From Valencia hispanica (Eukaryota; Chordata; Actinopteri; Cyprinodontiformes; Valenciidae): a stretch of DNA of 64,000 bases. A program made the translations under genes and the position numbers. Below are positions 12,994-24,520 of this stretch, in pieces. The stretch covers positions 34,515,318 through 34,579,317 of the forward strand of contig OY747716.1 in assembly GCA_963556495.2 (NCBI GenBank). Reading direction: 5' to 3'. The first letter of the stretch is position 1. Each line of letters opens with the position of its first letter. The notes beneath the pieces are model-generated. The model was given only the letters and a program-made list of their open reading frames with translations. It did no database searches and had not been told where the DNA came from.

Positions 12994-14934
12994 CCTTTTC
13001 ACAATATTCAAATTTTCTGAGAAATTTTGGGTTTTCATAAGCTGTAAGCCATAATCATCAAAAGGATAACAAATAAAGGCATGAAATATCTAGCTTCGCA
13101 TGTAATGAGCCTATGTCATATATTAGTTTAATCTTTAAGTTGAATTACTAAAATAAATGAACTTTTGCACAATATATACATAAAATATTTTGGGTTTCAC
13201 CTGTACACCATTACAAGTTAAAAGTCAAAAGGTTTGAGCTAATAGTTTGACATTAACATCAAAATAAATGAACAAAATGAAATGTCAAAGTCACGTATTA
13301 AATGTATAAAGTCCAGATAAGGGCTTCATTTGCACTCTTCATTTACAGAAGAGCTTTAAAATGATTCCACTGAGACCAAAGCATTAAGCTTCACTGTGCT
13401 CTCAAAATTATTTTACAACTATTGTGCTAAATAAGAGGATGTCCAACAAGGCTGAAACAAATCCTGGGCTGGCTACTTTAAACAGAAAACTAACTTGAGG
13501 TCCACAAATAAGTTATTTAAGGAATTCAAAAGTACTCAAGTAAATGCAGTTTATTAACATAGGGGAACTCTTTGCTTTAGACTGATTCCACCAATACAGT
13601 TAAAATTCTGGCCAAACTCAGTTTACCTAGATAGTGATTTTACTTCTGTATTTTTACCTGCTATGCTCCTGGAAATTATGTTACTGATACAATAATTTTA
13701 TTTCATATTTAGAAATGCAATTAGTAACTTTAACTTGTATTTTAATTATAAATGACTTTATGGCCAGTTTTGTTTTTCTTCTACAGCCTTAAAGGGTATA
13801 CATCATCATATTTTAGAGGCAAACAATCAAAAAACTTGAATATATGTAGCATAAATAAACACAACCAGCCTTTCTACTGCTTTTGAAAGTGGATATCTAC
13901 ATTTTAAATGCACCACTCTGAAGTTAAAAGAGCCTTTCAAGTCACGGCCACCAAAACAGGATGATGTAGCATCAGTAATAGTACCGTCTAATAGTTTTCT
14001 TTTTTTTTAAACAGCACTTTTTTAACAGGATTATGTTGCATGGCAGTTGGTGAGGCAGAGAGATAGAGATGGAAAGGATGTGCAACAGATTAGGGTGATT
14101 AAGGTTGCTTCTACACTAACATGGCTAAGATTATACAGGGTATATGCAAGCTAACCTTGTACCTGTCCACATACACACAAAGCATTGTTTACGACCCGCT
14201 CCTCCCCTCTGCCTGCTGGTGCAACCCCGACCTTGTAGGCATGCGTGAAAAAAAGGCAGACCCACATATATGATGTCACAGTCACCTCTGACCTGGATGT
14301 ACATCCTCCCTACAGTTACCCGGCAGATGTAAACATTAAAGAAGAAGCAAGAAGCTAATTTCTGATCTGGAACTTGTTGGGAAAACTCACCGAAAATGGC
14401 TGTTCACAAGAAGAGAGATTTCTTTGTTTACTTCTGAGTGGTCACCGGTTGTTATTAAGCTGGCTGTGGTGCATGTTTTCTGATGTCACTTCCTTACCGA
14501 ATTAATCGCCTAATGAATCCACACCCATCCAAGAGCCGGAGATTTAAGAAATAGACGGCCCCCCTTACCTGTGTATATGTATTGCGATACTAGGACTGAG
14601 ACTATATATCGTGATTTTTAAAACTGAATTTAACTGTAGAAAAACTGTCCCAGCATTCTAAACACTCTAACCTGTTTCATACTTTAACACATCCAGTTTT
14701 TTTACTAGATCTAGTTGATCCACTGGAACGAAGAAGGTGAAAACAGCCACTAACTACCAGTTATACTTTTAATGTTACTAAAAAAATTACTGTCATCATT
14801 AATGGTTCCATTCAAATTCTAAAAAAAGAAAATGTATAACTTGCTTTTGAATATCAACACAATCTGTGACATAACATATTGTGATATATCAGCATATCAA
14901 TATTTTCTTATATCCCTACTGCAAAGTGTCTTTA

Positions 14935-15905
14935 CAGGTCTTCCTAAAAAGTCAATCAGACAGCTGCAGCTGATCCAGAACGCTGCATGTAAATAATTAC
15001 AACTATTGTGGGCTATAAGTCTGACCAAAGTGTAACATGAAAAGCTGTAGAAATGTTGAGGCATGCAATTTAACCATAGGTTTCACTTCTGCCTAATAGT
15101 TGACTGAGTGCTGTATACCCATTGCAACACCAACATGCACCACCAGATACTAAATAAATATAATTTAATTCTTAAGTAAAACCACCTAATTTCCGCATAC
15201 ATTTACACCAGGTGAGTGAGTTTTTAACCTGTCAAACTCTTCTTTTGAGAAGAATTGCATTGAGCAGACTTCCTAGGGGTCTATCTAACAGACATATTCT
15301 GACACTACAACACAAATAAAACAGTTGTCTTATTTGCACGGAAGACCACAGTTTTCATCATTTTATAATAATATATTAAAGGTAAGATTAGTTAAAGATG
15401 AACAATCTATGGTTTCTCCATGCAGTTTAAAGTCTTTTCTGCAGCTATGTTTAAAGCCCCCACCTCCTTCCAGATCGGTGCTGGCAGGTGACCTATGTGA
15501 GCTGCATACTGATAAAGTCATTTACGGCAGCCGCCACCGACCAGAGAAACGGAGCAGCATAGCAGCAGAGAGAGAGGAAGTAACCTGAGTGAACAATAGC
15601 TATTGGGGAGAGATGGCAGAGTCCCACATTGTGCACTCTGTTTCTCTGCTTTTAGTCTGGTGATGATGGATTGAAACATATAGACTGAGGCAAGATCTCA
15701 AGATTGAGTGTAGAGCTGCTGAAACTCTGAACTGCTTTAAATCGAGACTAAAAACCCATCTGTTTAGAATTGCCTTCGAGTAAATGCTTGATGTCATATG
15801 TATGAAATGTGTTTTTTTTTAAATCACCAAATCATGTAAAGCACCTTGAATTACCCTGCTGTTGAAAGTGTGCTATACAAATAAAATTGCCTTGCCTTGC
15901 CTTGC
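14935..15905 (+). mobile_element. L2-like LINE relic, interrupted
   Basis: 14935-14990 encodes GLPKKSIRQLQLIQNA, matching the reverse transcriptase C-terminal region of the L2 at 47921-49792 (GLPKKSISGLQLLQN). The matching 3' end is found only at 15690-15905: CTGCTTTAAATCGAGAC, AAAGCACCTTGAATTACC, and tandem CCTTG units at the tip. The 700 bp between is unrelated to L2. It includes a GC-richer stretch at 15440-15600 that I cannot classify. Confidence 0.6.
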
Positions 15906-17064
15906 CTTTCCTTACCAGGAAAGCTGTATTTCTGCTGAAAGAAGATATTTGAAAAATTTTGATATACTCTCTGACTTTGGCTTAGTTTGAAAAATCCGTA
16001 AGTGAATTTCCTGATTCAACGGACAGCCAAATTTTTCAAAGTCACCAAGGACACATGGAAATGTTAGGTGATTCAATGAGAACGGAAAACCATCTCTGCT
16101 GGAATTATCTGTGGCTGTGTGACAGAGGGCAAATGTTTTAAACAAATAGTTCATTGTGATGAACTATAAAGTCCTGAGAAACTGCTTAAGGCTCAGCAGA
16201 ACATGCTCCTTTCCAGACTCGCTGCCTGCTAGAGTGCTGGCCCAGGCACAAAAAAAAATTGGCTGATAAGGTCAGAAAACAAACTACAGCAACAGAGCTC
16301 AGCTCCATCAGAGGATTGCAAAGAAGTTAAGCTGTAGAATTGGCTGCACAGTTTGTGAGATTCGTGGCGGTTTACCACAAGATTACTAATACAGAGCTAT
16401 GTAGTTGCAGTATTTATTGCGGCTGCCAATCTCCGTACTCGCTTCTGGCAGTTACTGTGGCATATTCGGTGTACAGATGAAATGATGCATCCATAAACCA
16501 TGGTATGTGAGCACAATCCTGCCAAGAACAGAGAAAAACTGGTGAATGACTCATATGTGTCCACTTAAGTAAAAAGTAATGAGAAATCTCACAAATTTCC
16601 ACTGATAATTCAAAACATTAGAGAAAAAAAGTATTTGTGTTTTACTACATTTCAATGTTCATCTAAAAAACTTCTCAAAAATTAGATTCTTTTAGGGCGT
16701 ATTCACACCAGCTTCGTTTAGTTCACTTAAAACAAACTCAAATTAGTTTCCTCCCTTAGTTCAGACCTTTTGTGCTGGTGGGAATACCACCCAGCGAACT
16801 CTGGTGCACACCGAACAAGCGAACCAAGACCCAGCTGAAGAGGTGGTCTCCAAACAAACACTGGTGTGGAGCAAATCATGTGTGAAAGCGACCAAACTTC
16901 ATCCCACCCAGTAAACAAAACATCCTACCTTTGTGTTCTCTGCGGGCACCCGTCTTTGTGGTGCATTATGAGAAGTATTTTTTTTATGTGTGTGCTACCT
17001 TAACATGTGAATGTACCCACTGTTACATCAATACAGTCTATTCATATTCTATTCATATTTATAA

Positions 17065-17260
17065 TCAAAGGTGTCAAGTAACGAAGTACAAATACTTCGT
17101 TACCTTACTTAAGTAGAGATTTTGGGTATTTATACTTTACTGAAGTAATTATCTATGGGCCTACTTTTTACTTCTACTCCTTACATTTTCACACAAATAT
17201 CTGTACTTTCTACTCCTTACATTTTAAAAATAGCCTCGTTACTCCTGTTTGATTAAGTCT
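17065..17260. repeat. unclassified dispersed repeat
   Basis: Repeated ACTTC/ACTCCTTACATTTT units and 'AAGTAACGAAGTACAAATAC', resembling a dispersed fish repeat. No termini or coding potential were seen. Confidence 0.4.
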
Positions 17261-18127
17261 TTTATTAACAAGACGCAAGAAAAAAAATCTAAAATGCGCC
17301 AACTGGATAGAATTTGACAGCGGTTTGATCAGAATTTTAAACATCTACCATTCTGATACCCCGCTTGTATGCAATCCATTGGGTACTTTGCACACGGGTC
17401 CCGTTAACCGCATATTTTCCATATTAGTCCGTTTTTTTGCAACGGTGATGGAAAATCCGAATGCCACTAGTCATTTTGACAGATTATAATTCACACCCCT
17501 GACCATTTGGTGCAGACATTTTTAGGTTGGAGTTAAAGCGCGGAGTAGGCCTACAAGTAACCGAATCAATAAATTGATAATAAAAAGGTTTGCATGAAGC
17601 CATCTGAGCATCATCTCAGACCAGGAGGCTTTGCAACGTGACTGTTACTGTGTGCGGCTGGTTAAAGACGCAGGCTCCGACATTTTCTGCTGCTGAAGCG
17701 GGTTCAGAGGCTGGGTTCAGAGAGTCTTTCCGACCTCTGATCACATGAATCAGAGAAATGTTCCCAAATTTCAAATCTTTGGCTGAAGTGGAGCTTTTTG
17801 TTCCAGTCTCCAGTGCGTCAGCGCGGATTCAGCCTCTAGAACGGTGGTTCTCAACCTGAGGTTCGTGAGCCCCAAGGGGGACATTAGAACATTGAAAGAC
17901 GAAAAAGCAGTGTCATTAATAAATATACTGTTGTTTATTCCTTTAGGAACAAAAAAATAAAATAAATAATTGCTGCAAAGGTTTGTCTTTTTTCTATACT
18001 CATGTGAAGTATGAGGCAAAGATCAACATTTATATTCTTTATCTGTGCAGTAACAAAACAAGGCTCCTATATATTTACTGTTCCCAGTTTCCCTCTGATC
18101 GTTATCCTCTTCTGGTTTTTAAGATAA

Positions 18128-18316
<189 letters not shown>

Positions 18317-18429
18317 TAGACCAACTGTTTGTGCTTGGCAAAGCAGAGTGTGCATTGTGATTTTGTATTGCCGTAAGGTTTAGGAGGGTGATTTACAAAA
18401 TGAATATGCAGATCAGAAGCAGGTTTGTG

Positions 18430-18900
18430 CTATGCTATCTACTGTATATCTCAAGACATCAACCAAGAAGTTAAATCTTGGAAACAAATTCTTCAAAATC
18501 TACGCAACACCAACTTTGCTTAAAAAGTGGCTCAAAAACAATAAAAGTTCATTTGGAGTGGTTATCACCAATCCCTCAAATTTGTGGGCAGAGCTGAAAT
18601 GCTGCGAGCAAGAAGGTCAAGAAACTTGACATAGTTACACCAGTTCTGTCAGAAGGAATGGGCCATCATACCAGCAAACCATTGAAAGAGGCTTGAGAAT
18701 GATTCCCAAAATGTTGTACACAAGTAATACAGTTTTAAAGCGAAGTCTACCAAATACTAAGGACATTTCTTTAAGCTTCTTTTGAAGGAACTACACAATT
18801 ATCTCTCTGATTATGTGACATTTAGCAAATATAAATATTTTCTAAAAGAGAAAAAATTTAGTTTGTGACACAATGATAGACATTGAGGAAAAATTGTGGT
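18430..18900 (+). mobile_element. Tc1-like transposon relic (C-terminal transposase, salmonid/Sleeping Beauty type)
   Basis: The frame at 18432-18629 contains LKKWLKNNK then NPSNLWAELKCC, aligning with the catalytic C-terminus of the salmonid-type Tc1 family. Downstream DNA continues with CACCAGTTCTGTCAGAAGG and 'GGAATGGGCCA', in a shifted frame. The Asp before the NPIENLW-like motif is gone. Confidence 0.7.
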
Positions 18901-20805
18901 ATTTTGTACAGTGGATGTCAAACCTGGTTTCAACTATATACGTGTTCTAAAATGTTGCCTTCGGGCAGACTAAATTAGAAGTGTCAGGGTTAAAGTGTCT
19001 CGTTTGGCACAAATCATGCAACAAAACCACTAACAGCTGTCATCCAGGCAAGCGGTCAGCATGATAGGAGACTGTTTAAATCTCTCACCTCCATGGGATA
19101 GTCTGCTGCATTCACCACCAGCTTCTAGCCACACTAGACTTAGCTGGAGGAGAAACCAGACCTGTGGTTTCTGGGCTGGAAACAGGAATCGCTCTGCCAA
19201 GACGCACCCTGATAGACTTGAAGACGGAGGTGGGGGTATCAGACAGTGTGTGGACGAGGAAAGTGACACAGCAGTTGTGTTCATCACAGTGTGCAAAACA
19301 ATTTTCCACTTGAGTCTTGACAGCAAGACCACAAATACTCCAGCCAGATATTATAACATCAAAGACCAAAGCCCTGCATTTACCCAACAATTCCAGAGTT
19401 GCAGGGCTGGCTTTCGCTGCCTCTGAAATAATCTAAAAATGATTTGTTGTGGCTCTTATCATTATTATCATCACTGGTTCAATCTTTAATCTCTGGAAGT
19501 TGGTTTTAGAGACGCTCTGGGAGGATGGGCACAGGACCTACTAGCAAGGAGGAGATAACAAGAATTTGTATTCCACTAGACATAGATGGAGAGGCGACAC
19601 CGAGCAGTTGTAGGAGGAGGAGGCAGCTATCTTCTTCTCACAGGGTTTAGGGGTTTTGTCTCTTTCATTCGTGTCAGCAACCCCGCTTTTACTTAAGGAA
19701 TCTGTTTTTTCCACTACATTTTTACATCTACAAAAAGAGAAGACCAAGATGACACTGGACAAACTAACAACTACCTTTTTATCTTTTAACCTTTTACAAA
19801 AAGAAAATCCAAGCAGTACCAGTCCCACGATTTGCTGACTTGGGATTAAGAGAGCAGGAAGGAGAGATACAAAAAAACACAACAGCCAGGATATGTTCTA
19901 TAGAAAGAAAATCAGACAGAGTACATAAAGTTAATGGAGGAATAGCTCTGAAACTGACTATTTGCAAACAAGAAATAACTAAGCAAAAAGCCATGGTTGT
20001 ATTCTATTGGAAAGGGGGGAAAAGAGAGTAAACAAGGTCCATGGAAGCAACAGCTCAACATAAGCGTTGTCAGTGCCTTTGTCCTGAAAAGAGACACAGC
20101 TACACTGACAAGCACTGAGCTGACATTACTATCTATGGGGAAAAAATGCAGCATTATCCTGCAGCAGCATAATTAGCTCAGAATAACTTAAACCTCTATA
20201 ACTGTACACTTTATTAAAAGGAAAGACAAGAAGGAAAGCCTAGTCACAGACAGCTTTCTGCCTCACAAATGAACCTGAGAGCTTGTTATTAGTCTGGGTT
20301 TTAGTCTCTCTCTGGTTTTTAGTCTAAAAAAGGAACGCAGTAGTGTCAAATCTGCAGTTCACCATTTATTTATCTTCTTTCTAAACAGTAAAAGTGCCAA
20401 GAACTCTCAGCCTCAAATTCGCAAACACAGTAACAGACTGAGCCATAACATTGCTTTGGCAAGTGGCCTTTTTAAATGTCTCTGATCCACGTCTATGTTT
20501 ACCATAGTGAATTTCTGGAATTACAAAGCAGAACATTTTTACCCTAACACTTAAATGTGTAAGTTGGTTTAAAAACATTCCCTTTAATGTGAAAGAAAGA
20601 CCACGGGGTGTAGAAATGAGGATGGATATATTTTATCATTGGATATTTTTAAAGGCAGACTTCATCAAAGATTAGAAGGAGAAGATGTTCATGTTAAAAC
20701 GCAACTAATTTCAAGATAAATGTGTGTATTGCACACTAAATTGATAAAGTTTTACAGTTTTGATTTTCACAAAGCCCTCAATTGTAAGTGGCATTGCACA
20801 TTGCA

Positions 20806-20960
20806 TAGCTGTCAATCTCCAATGCCTGAGGGCTGGTATCCTGCAATCTTTAGATGCATCTCTGCTTCAACATACCTCAAACAAATATTTAGGTCATTAG
20901 TAGGACTCTGGTAAATCAACCATTTAATTCAGTTGTGTTGGACCAGGCCAGGACAACAAC
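20806..20960. repeat. degenerate hAT MITE fragment
   Basis: Contains TTTAGATGCATCTCTGCTTC and 'TTCAGTTGTGTTGGACCAGG', which match the interior of the hAT MITE at 22980-23184 (TTTTAGATGCATTGC, TTCAGCTGTGTTGGAGC). The termini are too diverged to define. Confidence 0.45.
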
Positions 20961-21059
20961 TCTGAAGAACTGGACTTCCACACCTCTGACATCCCTCATT
21001 TGACAATCCAAAAATCATGGCACCACTGCTAACTAGTAAAATAATTTACAGGCTGGACA

Positions 21060-21270
21060 AGAAGAGTATTAATCATTGAAAAAGCGAAGAGGCAATGGTA
21101 TGAGGTGGGTGAATCTGTTGACAGAAATATTATTCTTTACCAAAAATTGAACGTTGTGGAATACAAAATGCTACTTGTAAAGGAAAAATAACACAGCATG
21201 TCACCCTGAACACACCAGCCCTACAATGAAACATGGTGGCGGCAGCATCATGCTGTGGAGATTCCAGACA
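21060..21270 (+). mobile_element. Tc1-like transposase fragment
   Basis: Ends with CATGGTGGCGGCAGCATCA and TGCTGTGG, the nucleotide form of the HGGGSIMLW block that precedes the second catalytic Asp region in Tc1 transposases. Upstream is TTGAACGTTGTGGAATACA. Frames are broken. Confidence 0.55.
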
Positions 21271-21787
21271 ACAGTTTTCTCCCTTTAAACTCCTACATGT
21301 TCAAAGATATTCGGCTAACAATCTGATAACTAAGGTAACTTTGCAATAGAAGCTTTTTATGTAGTTAGTGCATAAAAAGCTTTAATGTCCTCATACACTG
21401 TTCAGTTCATCTACAATTATAGACAATCCGCTGATTCCCGGTTTCTCTCTGGCTCATTTTATTACTTTATCTCAACAGTGTGTTGGATCATGAACTGCTT
21501 CATGTCCTGTGATCTGAGGGTCTGATAGAAGTGGTTAGAAGCCTGCTCTGTACAGTTGCTTCACAATCAGCCGTAAAAAAACAACGAAAAACAATAAAAC
21601 TAGACATTCAATTCAGATAAAGCCTCACAGCTATTTCATTTAAGGCCAGAAGACTAAATAAAGAGCGGGTGTGCATGCTGACATCCTGTCCTGGACCTTC
21701 CTCGGCCTCGAAACAGCTGCGATAAATAGAAATCTTCTTATAAATGAAACACAGCTCAGCTCCCGAGAAGAAAGAGATTGTCTAAAC

Positions 21788-22055
21788 ATGTTGTACAATA
21801 AAGTAGAGCTTTCACTCTAGCGGTTCTGATAATTCCTGCTTATGTTTTTCTTAAATATGCAGTTCAGCTCATTTCTGAAGGCAGAACACATAAACACACA
21901 CAGAAGACAAAAAAAAAAATCAGGGCCAGGCGTTTCTCCATTACTCGCGTCTCTTCTCTTGCCTCTATCTTTTGCTCCCCCTGGTTTCTCTCCTCCTCTG
22001 CCCAGTCTCTTTCTGGTTATAGTGACAACCATAATGAATGAATAGACTCTTTATT
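21788..22055. repeat. 268-bp duplicated block, copy 1 (likely donor)
   Basis: From ATGTTGTACAATAAAGTAGA to GAATAGACTCTTTATT. Copy 2 at 23809-24077 is identical except for one inserted T and two substitutions, in the same orientation about 2.0 kb downstream. This copy has no flanking direct repeats. Open frames in both copies are mirror images of each other and not coding. Confidence 0.95.
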
Positions 22056-22979
22056 GAGCGGCCTGCAGCGCTACCTCTTTAGTGTATTGAGAGGGTGTCT
22101 GATTTTCTTTAGACTGTCTATTAACCTGGGTTGTCTTTTCAGGCTAGTGGAAAGCAAAAGCAGCAACACAAATAGAAACCCTTTCACTCTGGGCTTTATG
22201 TTTCCACATAGGTCTGTGTTTGTTTGTTGTCGAGGGAAATTTTAACTTTTTGTAATGAAGAAATTAAATACAGCGCAAAATAATCAGCCCAGGTGAATTG
22301 AATATTGACTAAAAACAAGATATTGATGTGACAGTAAGAGTTTTACTGTTCAGTTTAAGCAGTTGTTTTAATACAGTGAGACCTCCTTACACTCCTTCTA
22401 CTGATTACTGATACATGAGTACATTTCCCTGCTATCTCTCTTCAAGCTTCTGTACAATGTGCTCACACAGCCAGCCTCCCCTTCATTCATTGTCCATTGA
22501 ATGCTAATATACATCAAGGTAACTTGTAACGGTAAGTATAGAAACTAAATAAAACGATAGTAACTCCTGTAGAGCTCTGTAGGACTCTATCTTTTTACAC
22601 CACTCACTCTTTTTCCAGGTGAGATCCTTAGACAACTAAATCAATTCTGATTTTTCTTCTCTGCTCCCGTTTCTTTTATACCGAGGTAATTCTGTGCAGA
22701 GAGAGGTCTTTAGGGAAAGACTGATTCCCCCTCACATGTGGTTTTCAGAGTTATAGATGTGTTTTACAGCCTATCCACCGCATGTGAGGAGATACAATGT
22801 CACATGAAATGAGAGTTTATGGTACTAGATCTGGGGAAAAAAACACAACAGTTTTATTTCTCCCCCATGTCGTCTTCTCAGTATAATTAACTTATATATT
22901 AGTATATATATAGTATATTAACTTATAATTAACTAACTTTATACAACACAGATTCATGCCAAAAATAGATTGTCTAAAA

Positions 22980-23184
22980 CAGTGGCCTCCAACCTTGGTC
23001 CTCAAGAGCTACTGTCCTGCAGGTTTTAGATGCATTGCTACCCTTGAATTCCCTCTTCAGCATGCCATCAAGTTTGGCAAAGATCTGGTACCCAGCCATT
23101 CATTTGATTCAGCTGTGTTGGAGCTGGGATTCATCTAAAACCTGCAGGACATTACATCTCACGGAGGAGGGCTGGAGACCACTG
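22980..23184. mobile_element. hAT-family MITE, 205 bp
   Basis: Ends CAGTGGCCTCCAACC and GGCTGGAGACCACTG form an imperfect inverted repeat. A perfect 8-bp target duplication GTCTAAAA lies at 22972-22979 and 23185-23192, diagnostic of hAT. The interior has an inverted pair around GCAGGTTTTAGATG / CATCTAAAACCTGC. Confidence 0.9.
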
Positions 23185-23336
23185 GTCTAAAAAAGTTATT
23201 TCTAGACTGCATATAGCTGGAAAGATTACTGACTTTGTAGACAATGTCAAAAGTTCAAGCATTACTTAAAGAAATTTTTCTATTTTTTATAAATCTAACA
23301 AAAAAACAACATATTTTAAGATAATAAAAACATCCT

Positions 23337-23723
23337 GGGCTGGGCTGCACTGTGGCACAGTTGGTAGCACTGTTGCCTTGCAGCAGGAAGGTCCTGGGTT
23401 TGAATCCCAGCCTGGGGTCTTTCTGCATGGAGTTTGCATGTTCTCCCTGTGCATGCGTGGGTTCCCTCCAGGTACTTCCGCTTTCTCCCACAATCTGACT
23501 GTTCATCAATAATTTGTCAATAATTTTAGATGACTGTTAGGTTAATTGGTCTCTCAAATTGCCCTTAGGTATGAGTGTGTGTATGCATGGTCGTATGTCC
23601 TGTATGTCTCTGTGTTGCCCTGTGATAGGTGTACACTCCCTCTCGCCCAATGATAGCTGGAGATGGGCACCAGCGCAGTGAAACTCTGCTGAGGATAGAC
23701 GGGTATTGATAATGGATGGATGG
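23337..23723 (+). mobile_element. tRNA-derived SINE with RTE-type tail
   Basis: A-box region GTGGCACAGTTGGTAGCA, B-box GGTCCTGGGTTTGAATCCC, then 'GGGGTCTTTCTGCATGGAG' and GTTAATTGGTCTCTC of a common fish SINE. The tail is (GGAT)n. A 13-bp target duplication ATAAAAACATCCT flanks it at 23324-23336 and 23724-23736. It is near full length at 387 bp. Confidence 0.92.
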
Positions 23724-23808
23724 ATAAAAACATCCTCGTTTTGGCTATATAGCAGTAAGCATGGCCTTGTTCAAAGTATTTATTACCACCATGATGTTCA
23801 ATATTTGT

Positions 23809-24077
23809 ATGTTGTACAATAAAGTAGAGCTTTTCACTCTAGCGGTTCTGATAATTCCTGCTTATGTTTTTCTTAAATATGCAGTTCAGCTCATTTCTGA
23901 AGGCAGAACACATAAACACACACAGAAGACAAAAAAAAAAATCAGGGCCAGGCGTTTCTCCATTACTCGCGTCTCTTCTCTTGCCTCCATCTTTTGCTCC
24001 CCCTGGTTTCTCTCCTCCTCTGCCCAGTCTCTTTCTGGTTATAGTGACAACCATTATGAATGAATAGACTCTTTATT
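23809..24077. repeat. 268-bp duplicated block, copy 2 (inserted copy)
   Basis: About 99% identical to 21788-22055. It is bracketed by a perfect 30-bp direct repeat at 23777-23806 and 24074-24103 (beginning TATTTATTACCACCATGATG), which copy 1 lacks. This points to insertion with a long duplication of the target. No transposase, TIR or poly(A) tail is present. Confidence 0.95.
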
Positions 24078-24375
24078 TATTACCACCATGATGTTCAATA
24101 TTTTTCCTTATCAGAAAGATAAGGACAAATACCCCCAATTATTGCTGCTGGTCATCTGGCTAAGTAAAAGACAGTGAGGGTTGTTCTTTAAAACTAGAAT
24201 TTGGAAGCTACAAGAACCAGGTTTGTTGGGTAGTCGGCCACAGGCAGACCACCTGAGCAAATATCCAGATTTCAGCTTGTAATGCAACTGCAGACGGGTG
24301 TTTGTTTTGTAATTTAGCTTTAATTTTTGTACCAGATCAAAATAACAATAAATATTTATTTAGATAGTATCATTA

Positions 24376-24520
24376 CAATGGAATGCTGCCTATTCACGGT
24401 TCAGTATTCGCAGATCCACGTGTTTTTACTGTAGAATGTGACTCCAAGTTGTTTGTGAAAAATTTGCCTTTTCACTGATTTTTCCTAAAGCAGATCTAAA
24501 ATATTCCCCAAAAAATGCAG
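24376..24520. repeat. Tigger-like transposon left end
   Basis: After TA at 24374-24375, CAATGGAATGCTGCCTATTC then GGTTCAGTATTCGCAGATC. This is homologous to the start of the element at 55819 and resembles the left end at 50527. No right end was found. Confidence 0.45.

Larger units (their letters stand above)
11510..13203 (-). mobile_element. Tc1-like transposon with long TIRs and a SINE inside
   Basis: Begins CAGGTGAAAC and ends GTTTCACCTG, flanked by TA at 11508-11509 and 13204-13205, the TA target duplication of this superfamily. Inverted repeats extend about 190-200 bp inward (for example TGAACTTTTGCACAATAT on the right against ATCGTGCAAACGTTCA on the left). The transposase lies on the - strand (see separate entry). 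A SINE at about 12696-12993 sits between the transposase 5' end and the right TIR. The element cannot encode an active transposase. Confidence 0.88.

Noticed and set aside
16695..16915. Possible MITE beginning GGGCGTATTCACACCAGC
   Set aside because: Similar to a known fish repeat style, but inverted ends and target duplication could not be established.
17840..17885. hAT-like start GGTGGTTCTCAACCTGAGG
   Set aside because: Only one end is visible and no matching right terminus or 8-bp duplication was found. The same applies to 59866-59885.
19061..19426. 121-aa open frame in a GC-richer stretch
   Set aside because: No recognisable domain, overlapping antisense frames of similar length, and no exon-like splice signals in frame with plxdc2.
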